DNA from: Anaerotalea alkaliphila
GTDB lineage: Bacteria; Bacillota; Clostridia; Lachnospirales; Vallitaleaceae
Assembly (NCBI RefSeq): GCF_010179735.1
Contig: NZ_JAAEEH010000015.1
Location: forward strand, 1 to 64,000
Direction of reading: 5' to 3'
Length of the DNA: 64,000 bases
The stretch's first letter is position 1; each line of letters starts with the position of its first letter. This document shows, in pieces, positions 35,210 through 42,382 of this stretch. A program made the position numbers and the translations under genes. The notes under the pieces were generated by a model. The model worked only from the letters and a program-made list of their open reading frames with translations. It had not been told where the DNA came from and made no database searches.

Positions 35210-36499
35210 ATGAAGAAGATAAACTTGTGGGGCCTGACCGCCGTGTTGTTTGCGGCCTTCCTCCTTGGGGCCTGCGGACAGCCCCTGGAAATGCCGGCCA
35301 GACCGCCGGATCCCCTGCCGTCCCTGCCTGCGGACGTCTTGCCGGAAGAACCCGGGGAGGCGCCTGTGGCGGAAGAACCGACTGAAGAAGAGGTTCCCTT
35401 GCCGGTCCTGGTGTTGCCGGAGCCGGAGAAGGTGGCGGGAAGGTTCGCCCTGGAGGAAGCCTTCCCAGGGGTTTCCTTCAACAGGCCCCTGGACCTGCAA
35501 CACGCCGGGGACGGCAGCGGCCGGATCTTCGTGGTGGAGAAGCAAGGCGTCATCTTTGTGTTGCCAGGTCCGGGTGCCGGAGTTGGGGAGATGTTCCTGG
35601 ACCTGCGGTCCCGGGTGGACGACAGCGGTTCGGAAATGGGCCTTCTGGGGCTGGCCTTCCATCCCGAGTTCTCCCGGAACGGATTCCTTTATGTGAACTA
35701 TACCGAGGCTTCCCGTACGGTGGTGGCCCGGTTCACCGCCACAGGCGACCGGGCGGACCCGGGGAGCGGGACCACCATCCTGGCCTACGGCCAGCCTGCC
35801 AGGAACCATAACGGCGGACAGCTGGCCTTCGGTCCCGACGGATATCTCTACATCGCTTCCGGCGACGGGGGAGGCGCAGGGGACCCCCAGGGGTACGGCC
35901 AGGACCGCAAATCCCTTCTGGGGAAGATTCTCCGGATCGACGTGGACAGGAGCGGCCCCCAGGGGAACTACGCCATCCCCCCGGACAACCCTTTTGTGGG
36001 GAACGGGGAGGGGTTCCGGGAGGAAATCCATGCCTATGGCCTGCGCAACCCCTGGAGGTTCAGCTTCGACTACCCCACGGGCCGGCTGTGGGCCGCGGAC
36101 GTGGGGCAGAATCGGATGGAGGAAATCAACCTCATCCAAAGCGGAGGGAACTACGGCTGGAACATCATGGAAGGAACCCTCTGCCATAACCCCTCCACAG
36201 GCTGCAACCCGGAGGGACTGGAGCTTCCGGTCTTCGAGTACGGTCATTCCTTGGGGCGCTCCATCACGGGAGGGCATGTGTACCGGGGCAGTTCCCTTCC
36301 GACCCTTGGGGGAGCCTATGTCTACGGGGATTATGTGTCCGGACGGATCTGGGGACTCTGGTACCTGGACAGGGAGACCATGGCCAACCATCTCCTTGTG
36401 GAAACGGGGCGGAATATCGCCTCCTTCGGCGTGGACGAGGCTGGCGAGCTGTACGTGGCGGCGTTCGACGGAAGGATCTACCGGCTGGCGGCCCGCTGA
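35210..36499 (+). CDS. PQQ-dependent sugar dehydrogenase-like lipoprotein (six-bladed propeller)
   Basis: This 429-aa protein has a lipobox LLGACG (Cys about 21), a Pro/Glu-rich linker to about 75, then a six-bladed beta-propeller of the glucose/sorbosone dehydrogenase family: RPLDLQHAGDGSGRIFVVEK, LGLAFHPEF, NHNGGQLAFGPDGYLYIASGDGG, and YGLRNPWRFSFD. Known members oxidise sugars with PQQ and Ca2+; in anaerobes without PQQ the role may be sugar binding. The start at 35210 follows GGGAGG. Confidence 0.88.
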   Translation: MKKINLWGLTAVLFAAFLLGACGQPLEMPARPPDPLPSLPADVLPEEPGEAPVAEEPTEEEVPLPVLVLPEPEKVAGRFALEEAFPGVSFNRPLDLQHAGDGSGRIFVVEKQGVIFVLPGPGAGVGEMFLDLRSRVDDSGSEMGLLGLAFHPEFSRNGFLYVNYTEASRTVVARFTATGDRADPGSGTTILAYGQPARNHNGGQLAFGPDGYLYIASGDGGGAGDPQGYGQDRKSLLGKILRIDVDRSGPQGNYAIPPDNPFVGNGEGFREEIHAYGLRNPWRFSFDYPTGRLWAADVGQNRMEEINLIQSGGNYGWNIMEGTLCHNPSTGCNPEGLELPVFEYGHSLGRSITGGHVYRGSSLPTLGGAYVYGDYVSGRIWGLWYLDRETMANHLLVETGRNIASFGVDEAGELYVAAFDGRIYRLAAR

Positions 36500-36618
36500 G
36501 GGAAGGGAGACCACACCGCTGGTGTCAAGCACCGTGAACAAAATGTGAACGGCAAGAGGAAAATTTGTGGAGCACAGGGCAAAAAAACAGAAAACGCTCA
36601 AGGAAACGTCAAGTTGCA

Positions 36619-36647
36619 TTGACATTTCCGCGGGAAGAGGCTAAAAT
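36619..36647 (+). promoter_or_regulatory. Sigma-A promoter of the riboswitch/secreted-protein unit
   Basis: TTGACA and TAAAAT with a 17-base spacer is close to consensus. Transcription would start near 36654, just ahead of the first aptamer. Confidence 0.8.
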
Positions 36648-36660
36648 GGTGTCAACACGC

Positions 36661-36757
36661 AAATGCGCTTTTATTTGGGAGCTATGACCCTCAGGGATGA
36701 TTTGGACGCTTTTCCCCGGGGCGAGCTGGTAGCGTAACCGACCAGGAAGGAGCATTT
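36661..36757 (+). ncRNA. c-di-GMP-II riboswitch aptamer 1
   Basis: The conserved core ATTTGGACGCTT ... GGTAGCGTAACCGACC matches the c-di-GMP-II class, with the helix ACGCT/AGCGT (36706-36710 with 36731-36735). The outer P1 AAATGC/GCATTT pairs 36661-36666 with 36752-36757 and runs directly into eight T (36755-36762). A TGGATGG/CCATCCA hairpin follows (36762-36787). It lies 260 bases before aptamer 2 and the coding start. Confidence 0.82.
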
Positions 36758-36900
36758 TTTTTGGATGGGAGTCTGCACTTCCATCCATGTTTGCCAGCAA
36801 GCCCTGCAGGAAGAGGATTCCATGCCATGGGGCCGCAGCATGCCGAAGGGGAGCGGGGTGGTCGGAAAAGAAGAGATGTTGGGGGAACTGTAGGGAATCG

Positions 36901-37003
36901 CAATTTTGAAAGGTTTGGAAGGGAGGCGACGATGTGCAGCCTGTAATTGGACACTTGGGCTGTACGGAGCCAATAGTGTAACCGGCCCTCTTGGTTGGAA
37001 TTG
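36901..37003 (+). ncRNA. c-di-GMP-II riboswitch aptamer 2
   Basis: The core TAATTGGACACTTG ... AATAGTGTAACCGGCC fits the class, with helix ACACT/AGTGT (36951-36955 with 36975-36979), a compensatory change relative to ACGCT/AGCGT in aptamer 1. P1 CAATTTT/GGAATTG pairs 36901-36907 with 36997-37003. The 3' strand of P1 abuts the ribosome binding site GGGAGGG (37003-37009), so ligand binding could control translation. Confidence 0.85.
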
Positions 37004-37015
37004 GGAGGGAAGACT

Positions 37016-37777
37016 ATGAAGAAGAGAATGTTGACTTTGTCATTGGTTCTTGTCATGATTTTGGGCACAACGATAATAAGCAATGCGGAAACAGCCATCG
37101 ACACCCGGATATCGTCCACAGATGCCTATAGGGTGGAACAAGGAAGCACCATCACCTTGACCGCAACGACCAGCATTACAGGCGACAACGAAGGGCAAGT
37201 GACCGTGCAGTTCGTGTCGGACAGCTGGACCGGGGCGACGGAGCAGTCGAGTCCTGCCGTTGGTGCCCTGCCCACAGGAATTGGAGGTTCAGGAGGCTCC
37301 TGGTCAGGAAGCTATACGGGAACCGCCCTGTTCGATGCGACAGTAAAAAATCCGGGCTTCTACGAAGTGACGTATCAGATTGAAGTCAGGAAACAAAGGG
37401 GAGCCAGCAGCAATTATGACGAGTGGGAGGATGCGGACGAAGTAGATGTCGAGGTCTATGAAGTCGTCGTTCCGGTATATGTGGAACCGATGGCGGCCCC
37501 AGCCGTAGCGGCTAAAATCCTGGAGTTCAATGGAATAGGCGCCCGCTATGGAAGCGGAAGGACAGGCGGAAACTTCATTGCCGATGTGGCAGCTGCCATG
37601 GGGCCCCAGACACTGTTCAACGGCGTTCCCAAGGAAATGACCGTTGAGACCGGAGGTGTCCCGACGGTAGTCTCCAATCCAACTTATCGCCAGGAGGTCC
37701 TGGAGTTCTTGAACGACCATGTCCGAATGACGGAGACACTGGAAATGCCCACAGAGGAGTTCCTTTTGGGATTGTAA
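37016..37777 (+). CDS. Secreted protein of unknown function under tandem c-di-GMP riboswitches
   Basis: This 253-aa protein has an N-terminal signal peptide (about 1-24, ends SNAE). Residues ~40-160 are Thr/Ser/Gly-rich beta sequence (TITLTATTSITGDNEGQVTVQF) like an Ig-type surface domain. Residues ~165-253 include EFNGIGARYGSGRTGGNFIADVA and an acidic C-terminal helix. No LPxTG or SLH motif is seen. The start at 37016 follows GGGAGGG. It is followed by a strong terminator, so it is monocistronic. Known c-di-GMP riboswitch targets include adhesins and exported enzymes; this protein's role is unknown. Confidence 0.85.
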   Translation: MKKRMLTLSLVLVMILGTTIISNAETAIDTRISSTDAYRVEQGSTITLTATTSITGDNEGQVTVQFVSDSWTGATEQSSPAVGALPTGIGGSGGSWSGSYTGTALFDATVKNPGFYEVTYQIEVRKQRGASSNYDEWEDADEVDVEVYEVVVPVYVEPMAAPAVAAKILEFNGIGARYGSGRTGGNFIADVAAAMGPQTLFNGVPKEMTVETGGVPTVVSNPTYRQEVLEFLNDHVRMTETLEMPTEEFLLGL

Positions 37778-37800
37778 GGATCGTTATGCGCAAGGCAATA

Positions 37801-37845
37801 GAAAAAGACTCTCAGAAGCGGGAAATCTTTCTGAGAGTCTTTTTC
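37801..37845 (+). terminator. Terminator after the secreted protein gene
   Basis: A perfect 17-bp stem GAAAAAGACTCTCAGAA with an 11-nt loop whose 3' arm ends in TTTTTC. Confidence 0.9.
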
Positions 37846-37915
37846 CATTTCCGATACCAATTCTCCATTGGGCATGGTAAAATCTACCTATGTGGTGGAG
37901 AGAGGGGATCGTGTC

Positions 37916-39685
37916 ATGGAAGCACTGGAATTGGAAAGGTTCTTCGAGGTCAATTTGGACCTGTTGTGCATAGCGGAGATGGACGGGCGTTTCCGCAAGC
38001 TGAACAGGGAATGGGAAAACGTGCTTGGGTATGGGATGGAGGAACTGGCCGGCATGTCCTTCATGGAACTGGTCCATCCCCAGGATGTGGAGGCGACCCT
38101 TGGAGCGGTCTCCAGCCTGAAGGAAGGGGAGGAAATCCTGAATTTCGTCAACCGGTACCGTTGCAAGGACGGAAGCTACCGGCACATCGAATGGAGGTCC
38201 CATCCCCACGGGAACCTGATCTACGCCGCCGCCAGGGACATCACCGAAAGGAAGGCGGTGGAAGACGCCCTGCGGAGAAGCGAGGAGAAGTACCGTTTCC
38301 TGACGGAATATGCTTCGGATGTGATCTGGATCCTGAACTTGACCAGGAACAGGTTCAGCTACATCAGCCCGTCGGTGGAGGCCTTGCGGGGGTTCACGGC
38401 GGAGGAGGCAATGACCCAAAGCCTGGAGGAATCCCTGACGCCGGAGTCCCTGCAGGTCGTCCAGGAGGGAATCGCCCAGACTTTCCAGACGTTCTTGGAG
38501 AATCCGGACATGCCCAACAGCCACATCACGCAAATCCAGCAGCCCTGCAAGAACGGGGGGGTGGTCTGGGTGGAGGTGGCGACCAAGTTCCGCTTCAACG
38601 AGGAGGGGGAGATCGAAGTCGTGGGGGTGAGCCGCAACATCCAGGAGCGGAAGCGGGCGGAAAGGAAAGTCCACTACCTGAGCTACCATGACCGGCTGAC
38701 GGGGCTCTACAACCGCCATTTCTACGAAGAGGAGCTCCGGAGGATGGATGTGGGGGCGAACCTCCCCCTGACCCTGGTCATGGCCGACGTCAACGGACTG
38801 AAATGGACCAACGACGCCTTCGGGCATCTTTCGGGCGACCGGTTGCTCCAGGCCTTTGCCGGAATCCTGAAAAAGGAGTGCCGCAGCGGGGATGTGGTTG
38901 CCCGGATTGGCGGGGATGAATTCATCGTACTGCTGCCGGGGACGGACGGGTGGCAGGCGGAAAAGATCGTGCAGCGGATCCAGGAGGAAATCGGAGCCTA
39001 TAGGAACGACAAGATCCTCCTGTCCGTTTCCTTCGGGTGGAAGACCAAGCACAGGACGGATGAGGGAATCCGGGACATCTACAAGCAGGCCGAGGACCAT
39101 ATGTACCGTAGGAAACTGATGGACAGCAACGGCTTCCGGGCGGACGCGGTCCGCCTGATCACGGAGAGCCTCTACCAGAAGGATTCCCAGCAACAGCCCC
39201 ATGCGGAGCATGTGGCACAGCTCTGCAGGAAAACCGCTGCAGCCTTGGGGATGGGACCGAAGGAAGTGGACGAGGCGGGGATGGCGGGTCTCTACCATGA
39301 CATCGGCAAAATCGGCATCGATAGCCGGCTGCTGGACAGTCCGGACCCTTTTTCGGAAGGGGACTGGGAACAGATGCGGCGGCATCCGGAAATCGGCTTC
39401 CAGATCCTTAGACACACCCGGGAATTGGCCAGGATTGCAGAGCATATCCTGGCCCACCATGAGCGCATGGACGGGAACGGGTACCCCCGGGGTCTGGCAG
39501 GGGAGGCGATTCCGTTGCCGTCCAGAATCATCAGCATCGCGGAAGCCTACGACTCCATGACCAGGGGCAGCGCCTTCAGGAGTGCCCTGGGCAGGGAAGA
39601 AGCCATGACGGAGATGCAGGCGGGGGCGGAAGGACAATTCGATCCGGATATCCTCCGGGTCTTCATGGAAAAGGTGGCCAGGTAG
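37916..39685 (+). CDS. PAS-PAS-GGDEF-HD-GYP signalling protein
   Basis: In this 589-aa cytoplasmic protein, two PAS/PAC modules (about 1-115 and 125-245) are followed by a GGDEF domain with VARIGGDEFIVLLPG near residue 330 (the synthase active-site motif is intact), then an HD domain with GLYHDIGKIG and HHERMDGNGYP, i.e. an intact HD-GYP phosphodiesterase motif. It could make or break c-di-GMP in response to PAS input. The start at 37916 follows GAGAGGGGAT. It lies next to the riboswitch-controlled gene and one base before DUF434. Confidence 0.93.
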   Translation: MEALELERFFEVNLDLLCIAEMDGRFRKLNREWENVLGYGMEELAGMSFMELVHPQDVEATLGAVSSLKEGEEILNFVNRYRCKDGSYRHIEWRSHPHGNLIYAAARDITERKAVEDALRRSEEKYRFLTEYASDVIWILNLTRNRFSYISPSVEALRGFTAEEAMTQSLEESLTPESLQVVQEGIAQTFQTFLENPDMPNSHITQIQQPCKNGGVVWVEVATKFRFNEEGEIEVVGVSRNIQERKRAERKVHYLSYHDRLTGLYNRHFYEEELRRMDVGANLPLTLVMADVNGLKWTNDAFGHLSGDRLLQAFAGILKKECRSGDVVARIGGDEFIVLLPGTDGWQAEKIVQRIQEEIGAYRNDKILLSVSFGWKTKHRTDEGIRDIYKQAEDHMYRRKLMDSNGFRADAVRLITESLYQKDSQQQPHAEHVAQLCRKTAAALGMGPKEVDEAGMAGLYHDIGKIGIDSRLLDSPDPFSEGDWEQMRRHPEIGFQILRHTRELARIAEHILAHHERMDGNGYPRGLAGEAIPLPSRIISIAEAYDSMTRGSAFRSALGREEAMTEMQAGAEGQFDPDILRVFMEKVAR

Positions 39686-40522
39686 ATGCGCAAGGAAACC
39701 GCAAGGGGATTCGCCCCCGACGATCCGTTGGAGTTCGGGCCTTCCTGGGCGAAAAAGATGGAGCGGGCCGCAGAGGAGCTGGTTTTTCTCCTGGACCGGG
39801 GCTACGGCCTGAAGCAGTCCGTAAGCTTCGTGGGAAACCACCACTTCCTTTCCGAGAGGCAAAGGCGCGCGCTGGGAAGGGTCACGGCTTCTGGAGAGAC
39901 GCTTTCCCGGCGCAAGGAGAGGGAGATGGCCACGCTGGAAGCGGGAGGAAGGGTCCACATCGACGGATTCAACACCATCATCACCCTGGAGACCGCCCTG
40001 TCCGGTTCCCTCCTTCTGGAGGGGATGGACGGTTGCATCCGGGACCTGGCGGGACTGCGGGGCACCTACCGGATCATCGACAAGACTGCGGCGGCCATCT
40101 CCCTGGTCCTCCAGCATCTGGAGCGGGCGGAGGTGGGGGAGGCCGTCCTCTACCTGGATGCGCCCGTCTCCAATTCCGGCAGGCTGAAGAGCCTGGTCCT
40201 GGAGTTGGCTTGCGCAAGCCCTGTCCGACTCCAGGTACTGACCATCAACCAAGTGGACAGGACCCTGTCGGAAAAGGAGTGTGTCGTCACCAGTGATGGG
40301 GGGATCCTGGACCGTTGCGGAAGGTGGTACAACATGAACGGCAGGATCATCCGGGAACGGATCCCCCAGGCGTGGGTCTACAGGGTCCCCCTGGAGAAAG
40401 GAAGGGCAGGGCAGGATGTCGAAATGGAAGACTGCGGCGGTGCTGGGGGTGCTGTTGGGGCTGGTGCTCCTGCTGAATCTGGCGGGCCGGTGGGGGAATT
40501 CCCAAAGCCGCCGATACAATGA
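39686..40522 (+). CDS. DUF434 domain protein
   Basis: In this 278-aa protein, residues ~10-60 match DUF434 (AAEELVFLLDRGYGLKQSVSFVGNHHFLSERQRRAL read in pieces), and the rest is the associated domain (HIDGFNTIITLETALSGS, DLAGLRGTYRIIDKT). The biochemical role is unknown. It starts immediately after the GGDEF gene stop. Its last 107 bases overlap the start of TraB in another frame; the Gly/Ala-rich C-terminal tail there looks non-conserved, so a frameshift or late stop is possible. Confidence 0.82.
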   Translation: MRKETARGFAPDDPLEFGPSWAKKMERAAEELVFLLDRGYGLKQSVSFVGNHHFLSERQRRALGRVTASGETLSRRKEREMATLEAGGRVHIDGFNTIITLETALSGSLLLEGMDGCIRDLAGLRGTYRIIDKTAAAISLVLQHLERAEVGEAVLYLDAPVSNSGRLKSLVLELACASPVRLQVLTINQVDRTLSEKECVVTSDGGILDRCGRWYNMNGRIIRERIPQAWVYRVPLEKGRAGQDVEMEDCGGAGGAVGAGAPAESGGPVGEFPKPPIQ

Positions 40523-41432
40523 AGGGGAACAGGAAAAGAACGACCGTCACATGGTGTTCATCGTCACAGGGAACGGGGTCCGGTCCCATGTGGCGGGGGT
40601 GGCCCATGCCGCCAGTCCAGACCAGTATCCCCTGCGCGGGGACTTGCTGGCAGCCTTCGACGAAAGCGCCGTCCTGGTGACGGAAAGGGACCTGCGCCAA
40701 CCGGTGCCCCAGCCCGTACAGTCGGAATCCTTCGAGCGGCATGTCTCCCCGGAGACCGTGGAGCGGGTCAGGGGATTGGCCAGGGTGTACGGCCTGGAAT
40801 ACGGACGGCTGCGCGGATGGGATGCCATGGCCGTGGCCGGCGCATTCCGCTACACCGTTCTGGAGCGGGAAGGGTATTCGATGGAATACGGCCTGGACAC
40901 CTACTTCACCCACAGGGCCGCAGCCGGCGGGAAGCCGATCCAGGAGGCGGAAGGGCTGGCCCTGTCCAAGGAAATCTCCAACCGGATCAACCGGGAGTGC
41001 GGGGAAGAGGCGCTGGCGCTGATTCCGGAGGATCCGGAAAAGGTCCTTGAGGAGTTCCGGACCATGGAATCCCTCCTCCGGGAAGGGAACGCCGAAAAAG
41101 CCGGAAGGATTGTGGAGGCGGAGGCGTCCAAAGGGACCAGGCTGGCTGAAATCTACTGGCTGGAGAGGAACAGGAACATGACGGAGCGGATTGAAGGGTA
41201 TCTGGAACAGGGGAAGAGCTGCTTCATCGTCATCGGCGCGGGACATGTGCTGGGGAAGGGAGGGATCCTGGACCTGCTGGAAAAAAAAGGGTGGAAGGTG
41301 GAACAGATGGAAGGGGCGGAGGAGTTCTTCCGGGACGAGGCAAAAGTCCAGGCCGGAAGCATGCGCAGAAGGAACCAGGGAATCGAATACGTGGACCGGG
41401 AGCGCTATCATCTGTTTCGGAAGAAGGGGTAG
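40416..41432 (+). CDS. TraB/GumN family protein
   Basis: This 338-aa protein has an N-terminal membrane anchor (about 7-24), then a TraB/GumN (PrgY, ChaN-related) fold: GVAHAAS near residue 62 and VIGAGHVLGKGG near 277 provide the two Gly-x-x-His motifs of this putative metalloprotease family, with Glu in VTERD. It is probably an extracytoplasmic or membrane-anchored peptidase-like protein. It starts inside the DUF434 gene with AAAGGAAGG before ATG. Confidence 0.85.
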   Translation: MSKWKTAAVLGVLLGLVLLLNLAGRWGNSQSRRYNEGEQEKNDRHMVFIVTGNGVRSHVAGVAHAASPDQYPLRGDLLAAFDESAVLVTERDLRQPVPQPVQSESFERHVSPETVERVRGLARVYGLEYGRLRGWDAMAVAGAFRYTVLEREGYSMEYGLDTYFTHRAAAGGKPIQEAEGLALSKEISNRINRECGEEALALIPEDPEKVLEEFRTMESLLREGNAEKAGRIVEAEASKGTRLAEIYWLERNRNMTERIEGYLEQGKSCFIVIGAGHVLGKGGILDLLEKKGWKVEQMEGAEEFFRDEAKVQAGSMRRRNQGIEYVDRERYHLFRKKG

Positions 41433-41465
41433 AGCCAGGGCAGACATGCCAAGTTCCGCCCCTGA

Positions 41466-41494
41466 TTGTTTTACGGGAGGTTCTGGAGTATAAT
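41466..41494 (+). promoter_or_regulatory. Sigma-A promoter before the Lys-rich peptide gene
   Basis: TTGTTT and TATAAT are separated by 17 bases, 25 bases before the start codon of a 37-aa gene. Confidence 0.65.
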
Positions 41495-41518
41495 GGACCT
41501 ATGGAGGAGGTGCATCCC

Positions 41519-41632
41519 ATGGGAGACAAAAGTATCAGAAAGAACGACAAGAAGAAGAAACAGGCCAAAAAGACCGTTCCGGTTTCCAAGCCCGTAGCTT
41601 CAATCGTGCAAAAAGTGGAAGATCTGAAGTAG
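41519..41632 (+). CDS. Small lysine-rich protein, 37 aa
   Basis: This protein is MGDKSIRKNDKKKKQ followed by AKKTVPVSKP and a short amphipathic end. It has its own TATAAT promoter and an excellent SD (GGAGGAGG), so it is a real gene despite its size. Highly basic 'MGDKS' peptides of this kind occur in other Firmicutes as unannotated or hypothetical proteins (from memory). Nucleic-acid or ribosome association is a guess from charge. Confidence 0.65.
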   Translation: MGDKSIRKNDKKKKQAKKTVPVSKPVASIVQKVEDLK

Positions 41633-41719
41633 AAGCAGGCGACCGTCTGGGTTGCGACAACTGAATCAAGCGGCTCAAATTACAGATGCTCGAATTTGTA
41701 AATTGGGGCGCTTGTTTTG

Positions 41720-41734
41720 TACACTAGGTAAGTT
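41720..41734 (+). repeat. Partial copy of the TACACTAGG repeat
   Basis: TACACTAGGTAAGTT differs at one base from the arm of the long palindrome at 49256-49307. It lies in the 130-base leader of the cupin gene, which otherwise shows nothing I can assign. Confidence 0.35.
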
Positions 41735-41762
41735 TGTTGGAAAATGTGCGAGGTGCGACAGG

Positions 41763-42071
41763 ATGGAGAAAATTTACAGCTATACGCTGACGGACCGGGA
41801 GATTTTCGAAAACGTGTTCACAGCCGACAACCTGCTGATGAACCATGTGGTGATCCCCCCGGGAAAAGTGTTCCCCAAGCACCCCACGGATGCGGAGGTT
41901 TATGCCCTGATTGTCCGGGGGCAGCTCAGCGTGGGGTTGGAGGACGAGGAAGTAAAGGTCTATGGGAAAGGGCAGGTCGTCAACATCCCCAAGGGGGTCC
42001 AGTCCGAGCTAGGAAACAGGACGGGAGACCTGGTGGAACTGTTCGTCCTGAAGACGCAGCTGGACACCTAG
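41763..42071 (+). CDS. Small cupin domain protein
   Basis: This 102-aa protein is a single cupin fold: HVVIPPGKVFPKHPTDAEVYALIVRGQ and a second motif around GKGQVVNIPKGVQSEL. The first motif has His and Glu candidates for metal binding but is not canonical. The SD GAGGTG precedes ATG 41763. The small ferredoxin-like gene follows 23 bases later. Function unknown; sensor- or binding-type cupin. Confidence 0.82.
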   Translation: MEKIYSYTLTDREIFENVFTADNLLMNHVVIPPGKVFPKHPTDAEVYALIVRGQLSVGLEDEEVKVYGKGQVVNIPKGVQSELGNRTGDLVELFVLKTQLDT

Positions 42072-42094
42072 AGACTCTAACAGGGAGGAAAATC

Positions 42095-42361
42095 ATGGAC
42101 AACGGGAAGAAGCCGCAAGACGAGCAGGAATTGCTGGAGAACGGCTACAAGAAGTACTGCGGGGATAGGATAGACGTCTATTTCAACAAATGCCTCTGCG
42201 TGCACTCGGGGAACTGCCTGCGGGGGAATCCGGCGGTGTTCAAGTTCGGCCGGAAACCCTGGATCATCACGGACGCTGCGGATGCGGAGGAGGTGGCCCG
42301 GGTGATCGACACCTGCCCCACCGGTGCGCTGAAGTACATCTGGAAGACGGAGAAACCCTAG
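42095..42361 (+). CDS. YjdI-like (4Fe-4S) mono-cluster protein
   Basis: In this 88-aa protein, FNKCLCVHSGNCLRGNPAVF and IDTCPTGALKY supply four or more Cys in the Fer4_19/YjdI arrangement (CxC..C...CP). It is probably a one-cluster electron carrier or sensor. It lies between the cupin gene and the M28 peptidase, all on the same strand with short gaps (23 and 21 bases). Confidence 0.88.
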   Translation: MDNGKKPQDEQELLENGYKKYCGDRIDVYFNKCLCVHSGNCLRGNPAVFKFGRKPWIITDAADAEEVARVIDTCPTGALKYIWKTEKP

Positions 42362-42382
42362 GCGAAGTCGGGAGGTGTTCGG

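Noticed and set aside
36661-37003. c-di-GMP-I (GEMM) riboswitch
   Set aside because: The GEMM core (CGCAAAGCC and its partner loops) is absent; the sequence fits the c-di-GMP-II class. No group I intron, as known for one c-di-GMP-II case, is present either.
37784-40519. 911-codon minus-strand open frame
   Set aside because: Antisense to the GGDEF/HD-GYP and DUF434 genes; Pro/His/Gln-rich translation typical of a shadow frame and no ribosome binding site.
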